64,000 bases of DNA, taken from positions 6,437,759 through 6,501,758 of the forward strand of contig OZ038326.1 in NCBI GenBank assembly GCA_964035795.1. The letters run 5' to 3'. A program made the translations under genes and the position numbers. This document shows positions 12,801 to 25,472 of this stretch, piece after piece. Positions within the stretch are counted from its first letter, which is position 1. Each line of letters begins with the position of its first letter. The DNA is from Pterobdella sp. o SKG-2022 (lineage: Eukaryota > Annelida > Clitellata > Hirudinida > Piscicolidae). The notes under the pieces were generated by a model. The model made no database searches, had not been told where the DNA came from, and was given only the letters and a program-made list of their open reading frames with translations.

Positions 12801-14573
12801 ATCCGGTTTCGATATGTAGTTACAGTCTTTGAATCTATATTCTCAAAGTTACCACAAGCACCATCAGTATTACTATTGGTCTCAAAATTCAAAGAATTAT
12901 TGATCTGGTTGAAAAGTGAAAGTGTATATGGATCGATAAAAGGAACCAAAGGATGGGATGCATTCCCTTGTATATCATTAGTAGGTGGGTATTGTGGTTG
13001 ATGGCATAACTGCAGATATGCATTCTGTAACTGTTGCTGCATTAATAGCATTTGTTGATATTGCTCTGATGTGAGCAGTGGTTGTGTTGGAGTGATGTTG
13101 AATGGTAATGATGGCGGCTCGGTGGTAAGATTCAAAGATGGCGATTGTGTGTTAACATTCAACAATGATGGCTGTGCATTGATGTTCAACAATGTTGGCT
13201 GGTTTTGAGATGGTAATGTAGTATAATTTGGAAAGGGTTGTACTTGTAATGACTCTGATAAGAGATTTGATTGTTGTACTGTGTTAGTGTGAATGCTTAA
13301 CGGTTTTTGATTGTTTTTTAGCATATATGAAGCGTGAAGCATTCCATCCATATTTTGAGCATTGTCATTTAATTTTCTATCTTTCTGTGAATGATTTTTA
13401 TCAGATAAATTTTGTTGATTTCTTATGGAATTTTTCACATTGTGATTATCATAAAAACTTGGAATGTTTTGTCTTTCAGAATTTGTATCTCTTATATTAT
13501 CAATTTTATCTTTTGGTTTTTTTAAAACATCTAAGGGCTTAGAACTATTTGAAGAAAGTGTACTATTAAGACTTTCAATGATATTCATGATGGCTTGTGT
13601 ATCATTGAGAGTATTATTACTGGTGTTATGTTGCAGATTTTTGATATCAACCTGTAATTGTTGCAATTTTTTGTGATTATCATTCAATGGAGAGAATGTG
13701 TCATGGAGTGTCTGGTTGGAGAACTCTGTTGATTCAATGTTGTTGAATAAAGATGCATTCAATAGGGAACTGTTGAATATTGAAGAATCTAGAATCATCT
13801 TCATTGTGTTGTTTAGTATACCACTTTTGTTTATATCTACATGGTTCACTTTTGGTTTAGTTTTATTAAAATTATGAAGTCCTGGAGAAGCTTTTATTTT
13901 TTCTGAATTTTCATTATTTTTGTTTTTTGTATGTTCACTGGAATTATCATTGATTATTATATTGTTATTAGTATCAAAATTCTGTTGATTTTTGTTACGT
14001 GTAGGATCTAAGTTAGGTAATAAAGAGCTTTTATGGAGATCAATAGGTAGTGTGTTGAAGCTCATGTCATTGATGAGGTGAGTAACATTTAATCTTGAAG
14101 GATTTAAATTTAAGACATCATCTTTTGTTAAATTTTCTTCAAAAAAACTTGGATCTAATTTTGAGTTTGAAGTTTCAGATTGGGTATTTACTGGAATGAA
14201 CAAAGATTCTTCAAATTTTGGCATAGATTGAAAAATTCTATTCGGAAGATTTTCATAATTGGAAGAATTTTTTGAAATTATTTTATTCCACTCACTTTCA
14301 TCTGAATTATTTCTATTTTCTTCAATGAAAATATCTTTTTCATTATAACTATTGAATGAAACTTTTGCTTTTTTAGAAACATCGGAAAACAAAGGTGTAC
14401 TTGCGTTTCTTTTCAAACTTTGATCTGTTTAAAATGAAAATATTTTCAATAATTGAATTTTCTTATTAACAAAAACGATTTGAAAAAAAGACTTATTAAC
14501 TGAATAATAACACAAATAAAATTACTTTTATCACAAAAATGTACTCACAATTACTTTCAAAAAGCTTTTCCAT
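6879..14573 (-). CDS. mono-ADP-ribosyltransferase (TIPARP/PARP11-14-like catalytic domain) with N-terminal RBR RING1-like zinc module
   Basis: Seven exons, all phase-compatible: 14573-14549 (MEKLFESN), 14424-11306, 11083-11035, 10832-10639, 8333-8188, 7869-7682 and 7432-6879, giving about 1424 aa. Residues 1-1000 are low-complexity (Asn/Ser/Lys with a Gln-rich patch). Residues ~1009-1058 read C-x2-C-x11-C-x3-H-x2-C-x2-C-x18-C-x4-C; the closing C-x4-C and the following leucine-rich helix resemble RING1 of RBR ubiquitin ligases (TRIAD3/RNF216, parkin). A PARP catalytic domain follows from ~1115. It shows KLFHKTM, NPLLWKYY, MLFHGI (triad His ~1210), FGQGTYFAKDASYAHKF (Tyr ~1243), VGRYTQG, a PPPIDPSNP segment and YPEYVIEY (Ile ~1402). 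An H-Y-I triad is the signature of mono-ART PARPs, which use NAD+ to modify protein targets. About 87 extra residues (~1255-1341) sit inside the catalytic domain. The intron between exons 4 and 5 holds an antisense LINE. Catalytic assignment is firm; the RING1 call is inference. Confidence 0.85.
8131..8170 (+). repeat. short dispersed repeat, CCAACCCATGCTAGCATG family, copy 1
   Basis: The segment has CCAACCCATGCTAGCATGA followed by an AACGGAT-like stretch. Related copies occur at 24993-25050 (+) and 10515-10559 (-). It lies between PARP exons 5 and 6, just beyond the exon 5 donor. It is probably the end fragment of a transposable element; the family is not identified. Confidence 0.55.
8480..10500 (+). 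mobile_element. 5'-truncated CR1/L2-like non-LTR retrotransposon
   Basis: The copy begins within the C-terminal end of an apurinic-type endonuclease domain (SDHYLIL motif near 8505-8530). After a frame change it continues as a 509-codon frame at 8870-10399. This carries reverse-transcriptase motifs: YRPISNLSTISKIIERL, LDLSAAFDTLDHNIL, GVPQSSVL and the catalytic QFADD. The C-terminal segment (SHQAPGLWNSLPSNLR) is typical of CR1/L2/Rex1-type elements. The 3' end at about 10450-10490 is a GCTATAAAAATCTTAATAAT-type tail of TAA/AAT repeats. Truncation, at least one frameshift and GVPQSSVLRP in place of the usual GVPQGSVLGP suggest it is inactive. It sits antisense in an intron of the PARP gene. 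A tail-only relative is at 60241-60325. Confidence 0.85.
10515..10559 (-). repeat. short dispersed repeat, CCAACCCATG family, copy 2 (reverse)
   Basis: Read on the minus strand it gives TCCAACCCATG, then a diverged GCATGAACATGGACGTCGAA stretch. It corresponds to the copies at 8131-8170 and 24993-25050. It abuts the 3' end of the LINE but points the opposite way. Confidence 0.45.
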
Positions 14574-15739
14574 GATTTATATAAACATAATTTGATTATT
14601 TTTATTAAATTTTATTATTTTTAAAGATACAATGTGGTAAATAATGAATATGTATTCAAATGTTCGTGCCCTTTTAACAAAGGTAAACTAAAAGTAAACT
14701 GATTCTAAATTATATAACAAACATTCATGAAATAAAACAAAACTAAACAATTCAAAATGTGAAATTACGTTTTTATTTTGAGCATTTCATACTTTTCTTT
14801 ACTATCCTACTGAATTTTCACGCTTTGTTCAAACATCATGATCCATCTGTTGTATCATTTAGTATAGTATCGTAATAGCTAAGCATTGTTACAACTTATT
14901 TCTTTTTTTGATAATGATTCTGTTATGAACTAAAAAATTCAGTAATGAATTTTAAAAAATCTTTGAGTAGTCTCTTCAGTGAACCAAGCTTGAAAACTTC
15001 ATAAACATTTAATTTTTCGTGTTAAGAAAGCTTCAAGCACTGAGTTATAGATTAACCTGATTTTGTGAGTTAAAAAAATAAAGAAAAAAATACTGAAATG
15101 AAGTAAAATTTTAAAGCTTTAAAAGGCCTTGTTCTCCAAACTGAAAATAGGAAACACTTTGTGATTTTTAGTGCTTGAATGTTTGAGTTGCTTTTATGTA
15201 GAAAAAATATAAATATCTTTAGATAATAGTTTAATGCTCAACCATTGAGCTATAAAGGCCGACAATTGAAAGTTTTTTTAGAGAAGATAAGATGGACAGA
15301 AAAGGTTCAAGTTGAAAAGATAAAATTTTGTGAAAAAAGTGAATAAAAAAATGAAAAAACAACAAAATGAAAAGTTGAAAACACAAAAATGAATTTTCAA
15401 AATATGAAAATGATTGTAAACGAGTTGAGATTTTTTAATGAAAATCATACTTTGAGAAAAAAAAACAAGCTATAAAAAGGATTGAATTCAAAAAAAAGTA
15501 ATTTTGAATATAAAAAATTACATATTTTAAATAATTTTGAAAGACTCAAAAAATTACTAAACGGTTAATTATTTTCAATTAATTTTTTAAAAACAGCCAT
15601 CTCCGAAAATAATGAAACTGTGGTTTCGTGTAACATTTGCTTTTCAATATAACGAAACCTCTTAAAGATAACTATTTATGCAATAGTTTATTTGTTTATT
15701 TGAGGAATAAGAAGACATATTTATATTTATAACATTTAA
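14574..15739. promoter_or_regulatory. divergent intergenic region between PARP and TANGO1-like genes
   Basis: This 1166-bp interval separates the start codons of two head-to-head genes, so it should contain both 5' UTRs and promoters. It is AT-rich with no CpG-dense block. No TATA box or initiator can be assigned with confidence. A SINE fragment lies at 15231-15268. Confidence 0.4.
15231..15268 (-). repeat. tRNA-derived SINE, 5' fragment (copy D)
   Basis: On the minus strand it reads GTCGGCCTTTATAGCTCAATGG, then TTGAGCATTA. This corresponds to the A-box side of the tRNA-like head seen in copies at 24341-24485, 28953-29082 and 32373-32505. Only the head is recognisable. Confidence 0.45.
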
Positions 15740-18700
15740 ATGAAAATTTTCACAGCAAATATGAAATTAGCTTTGCTCTTCTTATTGACTATTTGTACGA
15801 ATCTCATTACCGGTAAGTTGAATTAATTTTTGGAAATTAATCGATGATTGAAATTCAATTTTCATTTATCCACACAGCTCAAATTATAAGAACTGAGGAA
15901 GATTTGAAGAAATATGAAAAACAAAATGTAGTATCTGTGAACAGGGAGAAGACTTTTCCAAATGAAGATTATATTTTGAAAACTGATGATAAGCAAGATA
16001 GTATGAAAGTTTTCCCAAAAAAGGAAGAAGTTGAAGAAGGAATTCATTCAAAACCTGAAGATGAAAGCAATGACAAAAAAATATCAGAAGTAAATGATGC
16101 AAAACCAGTGAAAAAAGACGTTTTTAAAGTTGAAAAATCCTTCTTACATAATTTTCTGTTTTCTTTTGTGGAAATTTCGGTAAAACTTCATAAATAATTT
16201 TTAAAATTATCAAAAATTATTGTTAATAATATAACAATAATCATTCTAAAAATTGTATCTATCCAAATTCCACAAACTCCTAAAACACTCATTATAAAAA
16301 TATCAAGAATTATACATGCCTTAATATCAGTTCTAATCTAATGAATTTCAGCTACCTAAGGAAGTAGTGGATGTGTTGAAGAGTACTGAAGCAAACTTGT
16401 TATTGCATGCTGTTCTTAATACCATCTTCATTGTTTTTGTTTTTTTCATCTCTTGCAAGGTTAAGCAATTTTTATAATGATAAAATGGTTAAATAACAAT
16501 TAAAACGATGATAATAATTTTTAAAATGATCAAGCTAACAATTAAAATAATGATAAAATTAATGAAAACTTTGATAATGATTTTCATGACTAAATGATAA
16601 AAATGATGGTGGCAGTAATAATAATGCTTATTTTCTTCTAGGTTTTCTTTGGGGGTGGAGCTAACTTTGATATTTCTGCTTTGAAAAGTAAAAATTTTTG
16701 ATTATTTTATGCATACCTATGACTAAAACTCATTTACAAAAAAGAAAAGATCAAAAATATAGAAATACTACTTACCTACAATAGAAAACCCACCCAATCA
16801 CATTATATTTTCATGAAAAAATAAAAATATTGATATTTTTAAAGATGAGTTGACAAAAATCAATTTGGAAAATGTGAGACTGCAACAAGAAAAGAATGAG
16901 TTGGCAGCTGATATCAAGCAAGCTAATGCTAAGGTGGATGTGAGTAGTTTTGGTGATGTTGTGGTGGCTGGTATGATGATAATGGTGGCTGGTATGATGA
17001 TAATGGTGGCTGGTATGATGATGATGGTGGCTGGTATGATGGTGATGATGGTTGTTGAGGGCCAGCTTCCAAAGACTCTTCTGACACTCTTTGGAGCTAG
17101 TACCGAAAGAAACTTGCAGCTTTGAGTTGTTTTTGACTTTTGGTGAGCAGCGATAAAAATGATGGATGAATTCTCGAAATGCTTTGTGGTTGGAAGCTGA
17201 CGTGGTTTAGAACCTCTTCGACACTCCTGTTGGAGTGCACACCTGGCACCAGGAGAAGGTGGGTTCTTCCGCTGGGCTGATGATGATGGTGGCTGGTATG
17301 AAAAAAAGGGTGGTGTTGATGACGTCACTCATGTCATAAATGATGATTATGTTGATGGTATTTATTTTATATATTATCTGGAAAATTAAATATGAATACA
17401 GCTAAAACAAGTAGAAAAAGATGATGCAAAAAAGGAAAAAGAAGAGGCAGAAAAGAAACTAAATAATTTCCAAGTAACGTTAAAATGCTTAAAAAATTTT
17501 TCTTTCAATTATTTCAAATTGAAATGTCAATCATGTTTCATATAATATAAACAAAAACATCAAATCAGACTACTACACAAACACAACAGAAAGAGAGAGA
17601 CAACATAAAAAACAGTCTGGTTTTTGTTGAACAAGAGAGAAGTGAAAAGGATTTCAAGCTGAAAAATCAAATTGAAAAACAAGAAAAGAATACTGCTAAG
17701 GTGAGGAAGAGGATGATGATGGTTGTGAATATTTCAAAATGTTTATATATATTTTTAAATTATAATAAAACTACTATGATAAAATTAAATTTAATACCAA
17801 TTAATCCCATCAAATATCAGAATAATTAATTAATTTGAAAAAACTTATCATTTATAACAAAATAATGAAAAAGAAAAAAAGATTGGAGTCAGAATTGAGT
17901 GAGGTACAAGCCAAGATCAAGTCGTTGGAGGAAGACATCAAGCAGGTCATAAAATAACAACACTAATAATTTTTATTGTGTTTATTATTTTTATTCTGAT
18001 ATTATTTTTTTTATTTGTTTTTTTTTTTTCATTTTACTAATATAGGCTTTTTCAACTTTTTTAGTGATAAATAAGTTATTTTTATAGAAAAGCGCAGAGT
18101 TGGCTGAGATAGAAGAAAAGGAGGAGAGAATGAAAGGTGAAGTTGAAGAGTTGAAGCTGGGTCTGAATGACTTGCAGTTGAAGCAAGAGAAGGTGAGTGG
18201 TGAGGGTGGTAGGGGGATAATGAAGTTGAGGTGAAGAGGGAGCAGTGAGGTTGAAGTGGGGGAAGATTATGGTGGTGGGATGTTGCAGTGGGAAGAGGCT
18301 TTGGTGAGGTAAGTTGATGGTGGTTGTAAGGTTGGTTGTATTCAGGGTAATGGTGGTATGAAAATTGATTGTGGAAGTGATTTTGTTTGTAGTAATGAAG
18401 ATAGGATGAGATAGTTGATGGAGGTGGGGATAGGGGAGGTTGATAGGATGATGCTGGGTGAAGTATATATAAATAAACTAATAAGGAAGAAATTGTTAAT
18501 AATTATGAATATATTCATAGGCTACGTCAGATGTTGAAGAGTTAAAGAAAAGGTTGGCTATTTGAAATAGCAATAAAGATTCTCATTAATAATAATATAA
18601 ATGATCATAATTTACAGAGAGAATGATCTAGAAGTAGAGAATGCAATGCTCCTCGAGAAACAAGAAAATAATGAAGCTGAAATTGAAGGAAAAGATAACA

Positions 18701-18817
18701 GAATAGAGGTGTTATGCATGTATAAAAATATATGTATTATTATTATTTTTATTATTATTATCATTATTCTTGTTATTATTATTGTTATTATCATTATTAT
18801 TATTGTTATTATTATTA

Positions 18818-18868
<51 letters not shown>

Positions 18869-19406
18869 GTATTGTTAATATCATTAATATTATTATTCTT
18901 GTCATTATTACCTTGTGGCTATCTAAATCTTACCAAACTCCCGCTATTATGGTTACTCAAACACTACACTTCAATTAGGCTAGCAATATGAACCAAAAAT
19001 AATTACTAAATACAACCAAAAATAGAATATCTAATACTTCGAATAATCATCAAATGATCAAAATATCAACGATAAAAATGGCACTTTCAATTGAGCAATA
19101 AGACGAAAAATAACAATTAATATATTTTACTCAAAATATTCAAAATCAAGACTTTATTATTATTATTATTATTCAGAATACAAACAATAATAATAACCAC
19201 ATGACTCACCAGTTGTTGACAAAATGCCTGGAAACATTGAGTAGCGTGCAGAATGACGAGAGTGGCGCTAATGAGTTCATGTCCCAGCATGTTGTGGGTT
19301 TAATTGTATTTATGTTTTTATTTTATTTTTTTTATTGTTAAAATTATTTTTTTTAGCCTTCTATGTATCTAAAAAAATTATGCATTTGTCTATGTATATC
19401 TATTCA

Positions 19407-19499
<93 letters not shown>

Positions 19500-22400
19500 C
19501 TTCAAAATAAAACTTGCGGCACTTTTGTATCCAATGATGTTAACTTGTTTTCCTTTTTGAACAAATACAACTGTGCGGAGTGAGTGGGATTGGTTGAGTG
19601 CGAAGCCTTTTCTCACTATAAAAAGCATCAGGCACAAGCATTGCTTTGTGAGCGTTTGTTATGGCTGACTGTAGCCTTAAACGGCACCTTTTTCTTTATG
19701 ATGAGTCAAAATGATAATTGCATCAATGGCAATAAGGGCTCTAGAGACTGTGTAAGTTCCATTGCCTGGCCCGGCAGCTGTCCCAGGGTATCGCAGCCTG
19801 GGCTTGATCGTTATCCAGCTTCTGCGAAAAAAGAATAAAAAACATGTTGATTGGATGTTGTAATGTTCGTACTCTTTCAGATTTGCCAGCATCGAGTAAG
19901 CGTCCTGAAAGACGCACTGCTTTAATCTTTAGGGAGCTTCAACGCTATGGCTTAGACATCGTGGCATTATCTGAAACCCGACTGACAGGTGAAGGAAATG
20001 TTTCAGACGGAGGTTACACTTTCTTTTGGAAAGGTAAGCCGCATAGAAGTAAAAAAGAATCTGGTGTGGCTTTTGCAGTTAAAACTTCTTTTCTTTCTTA
20101 TTTAGAAGAGCTGCCTTGCGGTATAAATGACCGAATTTTATCAATGAGAGTTCCTTTGACTCGTGGTCAGTATGCTACTTTTGTAAGCGTGTATGCACCA
20201 ACATTACACACATCAGAAGAAACAAAAATGGCTTTCTATCAGGGCCTGAGGCAACTTGTTGCTAAGATCCCTCCGGCCGATAAAGTCTTTATACTGGGTG
20301 ATTTTAATGCAAGAGTCGGAAAAGATGCAGAAACTTGGCACGTTTTAGGTAAACATGGCGTCGGAAAATATAATGGCAACGGCTTAATGCTGCTACAATT
20401 CTGCACGGAAATGGGGCTTCAGATAACTAACACTATGTTCCAAATGAAGGACAAGTTCAAAACTACCTGGATGCACCCTGGCTCGAAACAATGGCACTTA
20501 ATAGATTTTTTGTTGGTCAGAAGGCTTGACATAGCTGATGTACAAATCGTCCGTGCTATGCGGGGTGCTGAATGTTGGACTGACCATCGACTTGTTCGAG
20601 GTAAGTTGAACTTTCTGGTTAAGCCTAGGGACCGTAGTTGTGGAACCAAATTACCTAAACGCCTCAATGTAGCCGGTCTAAAAAATGCTGCTGTTAAAGA
20701 AAAACTAGTAAGGGAAATGGAAAATATATCCTGCGAAAACTCATAGGAAAACTTTAAGGTCTCTGTATATAGCGCTTGTGAGAGAATACTGGGCTTTAGA
20801 AAGCGTAAAAACCGAGACTGGTTTTATGAAAACGACGTGACAATACAGTAATTACTAGAATCTAAGTCAAAGACATATAATGCTTTGTCCAAGTGCGTGA
20901 CCGGTTTTCATGAGTTATTAAGTTTGAAATCCAGGTTTAATTCCATCAAAACCAAAATACAGCGCGAATTAAAAAAGATGCAAAATATTTGGTGGAGTAT
21001 GAGGGATGATGAGATCCAATTAATAGTTGAAACTAAGAACACCAGAGTATTTTACAGTCTATTGCGCGAGGTTTATGGCCCTTCTAGTTTCTCTATCACG
21101 CCTTTGAGAAGCAAAGATAATAAGCATCTCATTTGTGACCCATTCGGCATCTTAAACAAATGGAAAGAACACTTTGACGATCTTCTAAATAGACCTTCAG
21201 AATTCAATTCAGAGCTAGTTGAATCCATTCCAACTAAACCGGTTGAAAACGCTTTGGGTGAAGAAATTACAGCACAGGAAGTGGAAGAAGCAGTTCAAAA
21301 ACTGAACTCTGGTAAATCCCCTGATATGAACGGCCTTCTCGCAGAATTCTTTCATTGTGCTGGTCCAGTGTTGATGGGGCGTCTGACTGCTCTTTTACAA
21401 ACAGCTTGGAAAACTGAGACTATTCCCGAGGATTAGAGAAACTCTTTGTTATGCTTTATGAAGGAAAGGGTCCTAAAAACGATTGCAGCAACTACCGAGG
21501 AATCTCACTTTTATCAGTTGTGGGTAAAATTCTTAATCGCATTATTTTTAAAAGAATTAACTTTCACATTGCCGATAATGTTGCCAGAATCCCAGTGTGG
21601 GTTTAGAAGTGGTCGAGGAACAGTTGGTATGATATTCACAATCAGACAACTGCAAGAAAAATGTCAGGAACAGTGCAGAGATCTTTTTCAAGTGTTCATT
21701 GACCTCACTAAGGCCTTTGACACAGTAAACCGTGAAGCTCTTTGGTTGATTCTTGGAAAGTTAGGTTGTCCAGAGAAGTTGATTTCTATCTTAAAACTTT
21801 TCCACCAAGACATGAAAACTACGCTGAATATCGGTGGCAAACTTGCAAAACCCTTCACTGTAGGAAACGGTGTCAAGCAAGGAGATACACTAGCTCCAAC
21901 ACTATTTGCGCTTTATTTTTCTATGGTGTTCCAATTAGCTTTCAAGGACAGTAGCGAAGTTGTCTACATTTACTATCGACCACTGGTAAGCTTTTTAACA
22001 TCAAACGCTTCACTGCCAGAACCAAAACAATGATGAGCGTGATACGTGAATTGCTTTATGCAGACGACTGTGCTTTGCTGACTCACATCGAGATGGAAAT
22101 GCAGCACCCGATGGATTTTTTTGAAGCTGCGTGCACTGCGTTGGGGTTGACTATCAGTTTGAAGAAAACTGTTTTGCTGTACCAACCAACTCCTGGAAAA
22201 ACATGTCGAGCCATCAATCTATGTCTACGAACAAAAACTGGCAGTCGTTCCAAAGTTTGTATATCTTGGAAGTACTCTCAATTGCAGTAACTCCATTGAT
22301 GATGAGGTGTGCTTAAGAATAAGCAAAGCCAGCCACGCATTTGGCATCTTGCATAAGCGTCTTTGGAGTCGCCATGGCATCTCTAAACGCACGAAGGTTA

Positions 22401-25389
22401 AAGTTTATAATGCGTGTGTTCTAACTGTCCTTCTTTATGCTAGTGAAACTTGGACCACATATACCAGGCACCTGAAACAACTTGAGCGTTTTCACCAACA
22501 GTGTCTGCGTAAGATTCTGGGCATAAAATGGCAGCTGCACATCAACGACACCGAAATACTTGAGATGGCAAATATCGGTAGCATCGAAGTCCTAATCTCC
22601 AAGCAACACCTCAGGTGGGGCGGACGCTTAGTAAGATTGCCCAACGAACGGATTCCAAAGCAAATATTTTATGGGCAACTTACCGATGGAAAAAGATTGG
22701 CTCACAGACCCGAAAAACGATTCAAAGATTGCTTGAAACAAACCTTCAAAAAATGCGTCATAAACTCTGTTTCATGGGAAAACACAAGCGCAAAACAGGT
22801 TAACTTGGAGGAAAGTAAGTATTGAAGCAACAGATCGTTTTGAGGAAAGCAGACGGAACCACGCTAGACTTAAACGCGATCTCCGGAAAGGAAACATCAC
22901 CGAGCATGTAACAGAACTGACGTGCGGTCATTGTGGGAGACCATGTTTGAGCAGGGCGGGTTTTCTGAGTCATTTAAGGTCCCATCGACGACGTGTTTCT
23001 TCGGCCAAGCATGAGAAAGTCAATTCAGTGCACAATACTCTTCAGAATCCTATTTTCCCAATACCGTATAGTAATATTTGTAACATTTATGGCAAAAGCT
23101 GCAAAATTGTAAGTGGCATGAAAAGGCATAAAAAGTACATATTTTTAATACTCTCACTTATCCATCCATCCCGAATCCCAAATCTTTTCATATATGTGGC
23201 AATTGTGGGAAGGTGTGCAAGTCTTCTGCGGGTTTGAAAAGCCACCTCCGAGCCAGAAACTGTNNNNNNNNNNNNNNNNNNNNNNNNNNNNNNNNNNNNN
23301 NNNNNNNNNNNNNNNNNNNNNNNNNNNNNNNNNNNNNNNNNNNNNNNNNNNNNNNNNNNNNNNNNNNNNNNNNNNNNNNNNNNNNNNNNNNNNNNNNNNN
23401 NNNNNNNNNNNNNNNNNNNNNNNNNNNNNNNNNNNNNNNNNNNNNNNNNNNNNNNNNNNNNNNTATACACCAGGTGCAGATGAAACTGAATGATGCAGAC
23501 AAAGAGGTGAATGAACTCAAGAAGACTCTCAAACATGAGACTAAAACTGCCCGAGATGTGCAAGGTTTGGCTTTTAGATAGGTAGATAACAATTTCTCTA
23601 GATGTTAGTTATTCTAATACAGTTCACTTTGCTTTAAACAACCTAACCACCTCGCTATAAGATAAATGGCTTTATGAACGGTTTTATTTAGTCATTGGTT
23701 AAGAGAACATTTTGTTGAAGGATTAAAAGATTTTTGTATAATAGGAACATTTTACAGAAGTTCTATCGAAGACTGAAAAGAATTTAGCAAAGGAAAAAGA
23801 GGAAGAAACAAAAGCTAAAGAAGCTTTAGGCTAGTTATTATTTTTTTATTTAATTTTTCACTCAGTCTTCGTTTCTCATTTACATGAGGTTATACAGTTA
23901 CAAATTTTCCATAAATGAGCATTACATCATATATTTGATGCTTATCTTATAACAATCTTCATCAGTTTCATCGGCAGTTTAGCCTCATAGTCATGCCGTT
24001 TGAGATAAAACTTTTGAATTTTTTTTGCGTTTAAATATAAAGTTAAGTTGAGGGTGTGTATTAGCCGACTGCTGTATAACCTAGCTACTGGGATACCTAC
24101 AGCAGTATAATCTAATAATAATAATAACGTTGTTGTTTTTTTATTGTATTATAACTTTTTGTTTGACAGTTTTCCATCATATATGAATGTTTATAATTTT
24201 ACAGTTGCTGCAAATGTCAAGATGAAAACCCTATCTGAGTATTTCAAACAGAAAGAAAATGACCTCAACTCGTGAGTGATATCAGTTTATTTTGCAATGA
24301 ATTCATTAAGCTTCATCAGTTGGGGAGGGAAGGGGGGAAAGGAGTATTTATAAAGCGCCTGCTAAAAGTTTGATGTAGCGAAAACACATTGAGAAGCAGG
24401 TGCTAATTGTTAGCCCACGCTGGATCGAACCCAGTAACTTCAGCTAACTAGTCTAATGCTCTTCCTCTGAGTTACACGGGCTAACAAGTTGAAAATACAA
24501 AGCTTATTATTAGTTATTCAACATATCCTTTGTATTTTTAGTGTCCATTATTTATGCATATTTTTATCCTTCTGTTAGTGTTATTATTTTGTCAATTTGT
24601 TTTTTATAGCTATTGTTTTTTGCATTCATCAATTTTGTTTATCATTATTATTAAATATTTCTCCTTTTTCAATTAACCCTTTTATTAATTCTGTTATTTT
24701 TTATAACGATGTTATTCTCACAGAATGCTAAAAGGATTAGACCAAAGGGAAAGGGAGCTTGTGGGAGGGGCAGAAAACAACGAAGAAAAACTATACAAGA
24801 TTGAGAAGATGGCTAATGATTACAAGTGCAGATTTCAATTATATTCATGTTGCTATGTTGTTTCCACACTACAGAAAACTCTTCCTATCACCAATACATA
24901 TATATTCAATTAAGTTATACTGCTGTACGTCCTCCAGTAACTAGGGTTGACAGCATAAGGCCCAGATTATTGACATTATAAGAGTAATTTAATTGTCCAA
25001 CCCATGCTAGCATGGAAATGGACGCAAAACGATGAGGATGATGATGATGAATTTTAGAAAAACCAGTCTCAATTTGAAGACGCTATCTGGTGCAGTTTAA
25101 CGTCATGTCTAGAACCAATGATAATAATATAATAATAATACTGATAAATTCACTATATTGCACATCACTACCGAGTAGCAACCACATATATTCCTATTCT
25201 CAACCTTCCAATTAATCAAACACCCGATAATCTACTTTTTTCAATAAACAGACAACAGGTGGAAAGTCTACAAAAAGAGATACAAGATGTGGAAAGTAGT
25301 TTCAGGAAAGAGGTATCCATTCTTGAGAAGAAAGCCCATGATAACTGGGTAGATAGATGTATGGATGAATAGATAAATAGATAGCTAGC

Positions 25390-25472
<83 letters not shown>

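Noticed and set aside
11297..14416. Plus-strand frames inside the large PARP exon (for example 12123-12305 and 12339-12554)
   Set aside because: Shadows of the minus-strand exon, which is supported by phase-matched splicing and family motifs.
18601..18991. Isoleucine- and leucine-rich membrane proteins from open frames
   Set aside because: Translation of an ATT/TTA microsatellite; only the first part (18618-18708) is a true exon.
19363..19637. Tyr-Ile repeat peptides
   Set aside because: Translation of the (TA)n microsatellite.
24409..24485. Functional tRNA gene on the minus strand
   Set aside because: Boxes are present but acceptor-stem pairing fails, and the same head is fused to a shared non-tRNA body in three places, so it is a SINE.
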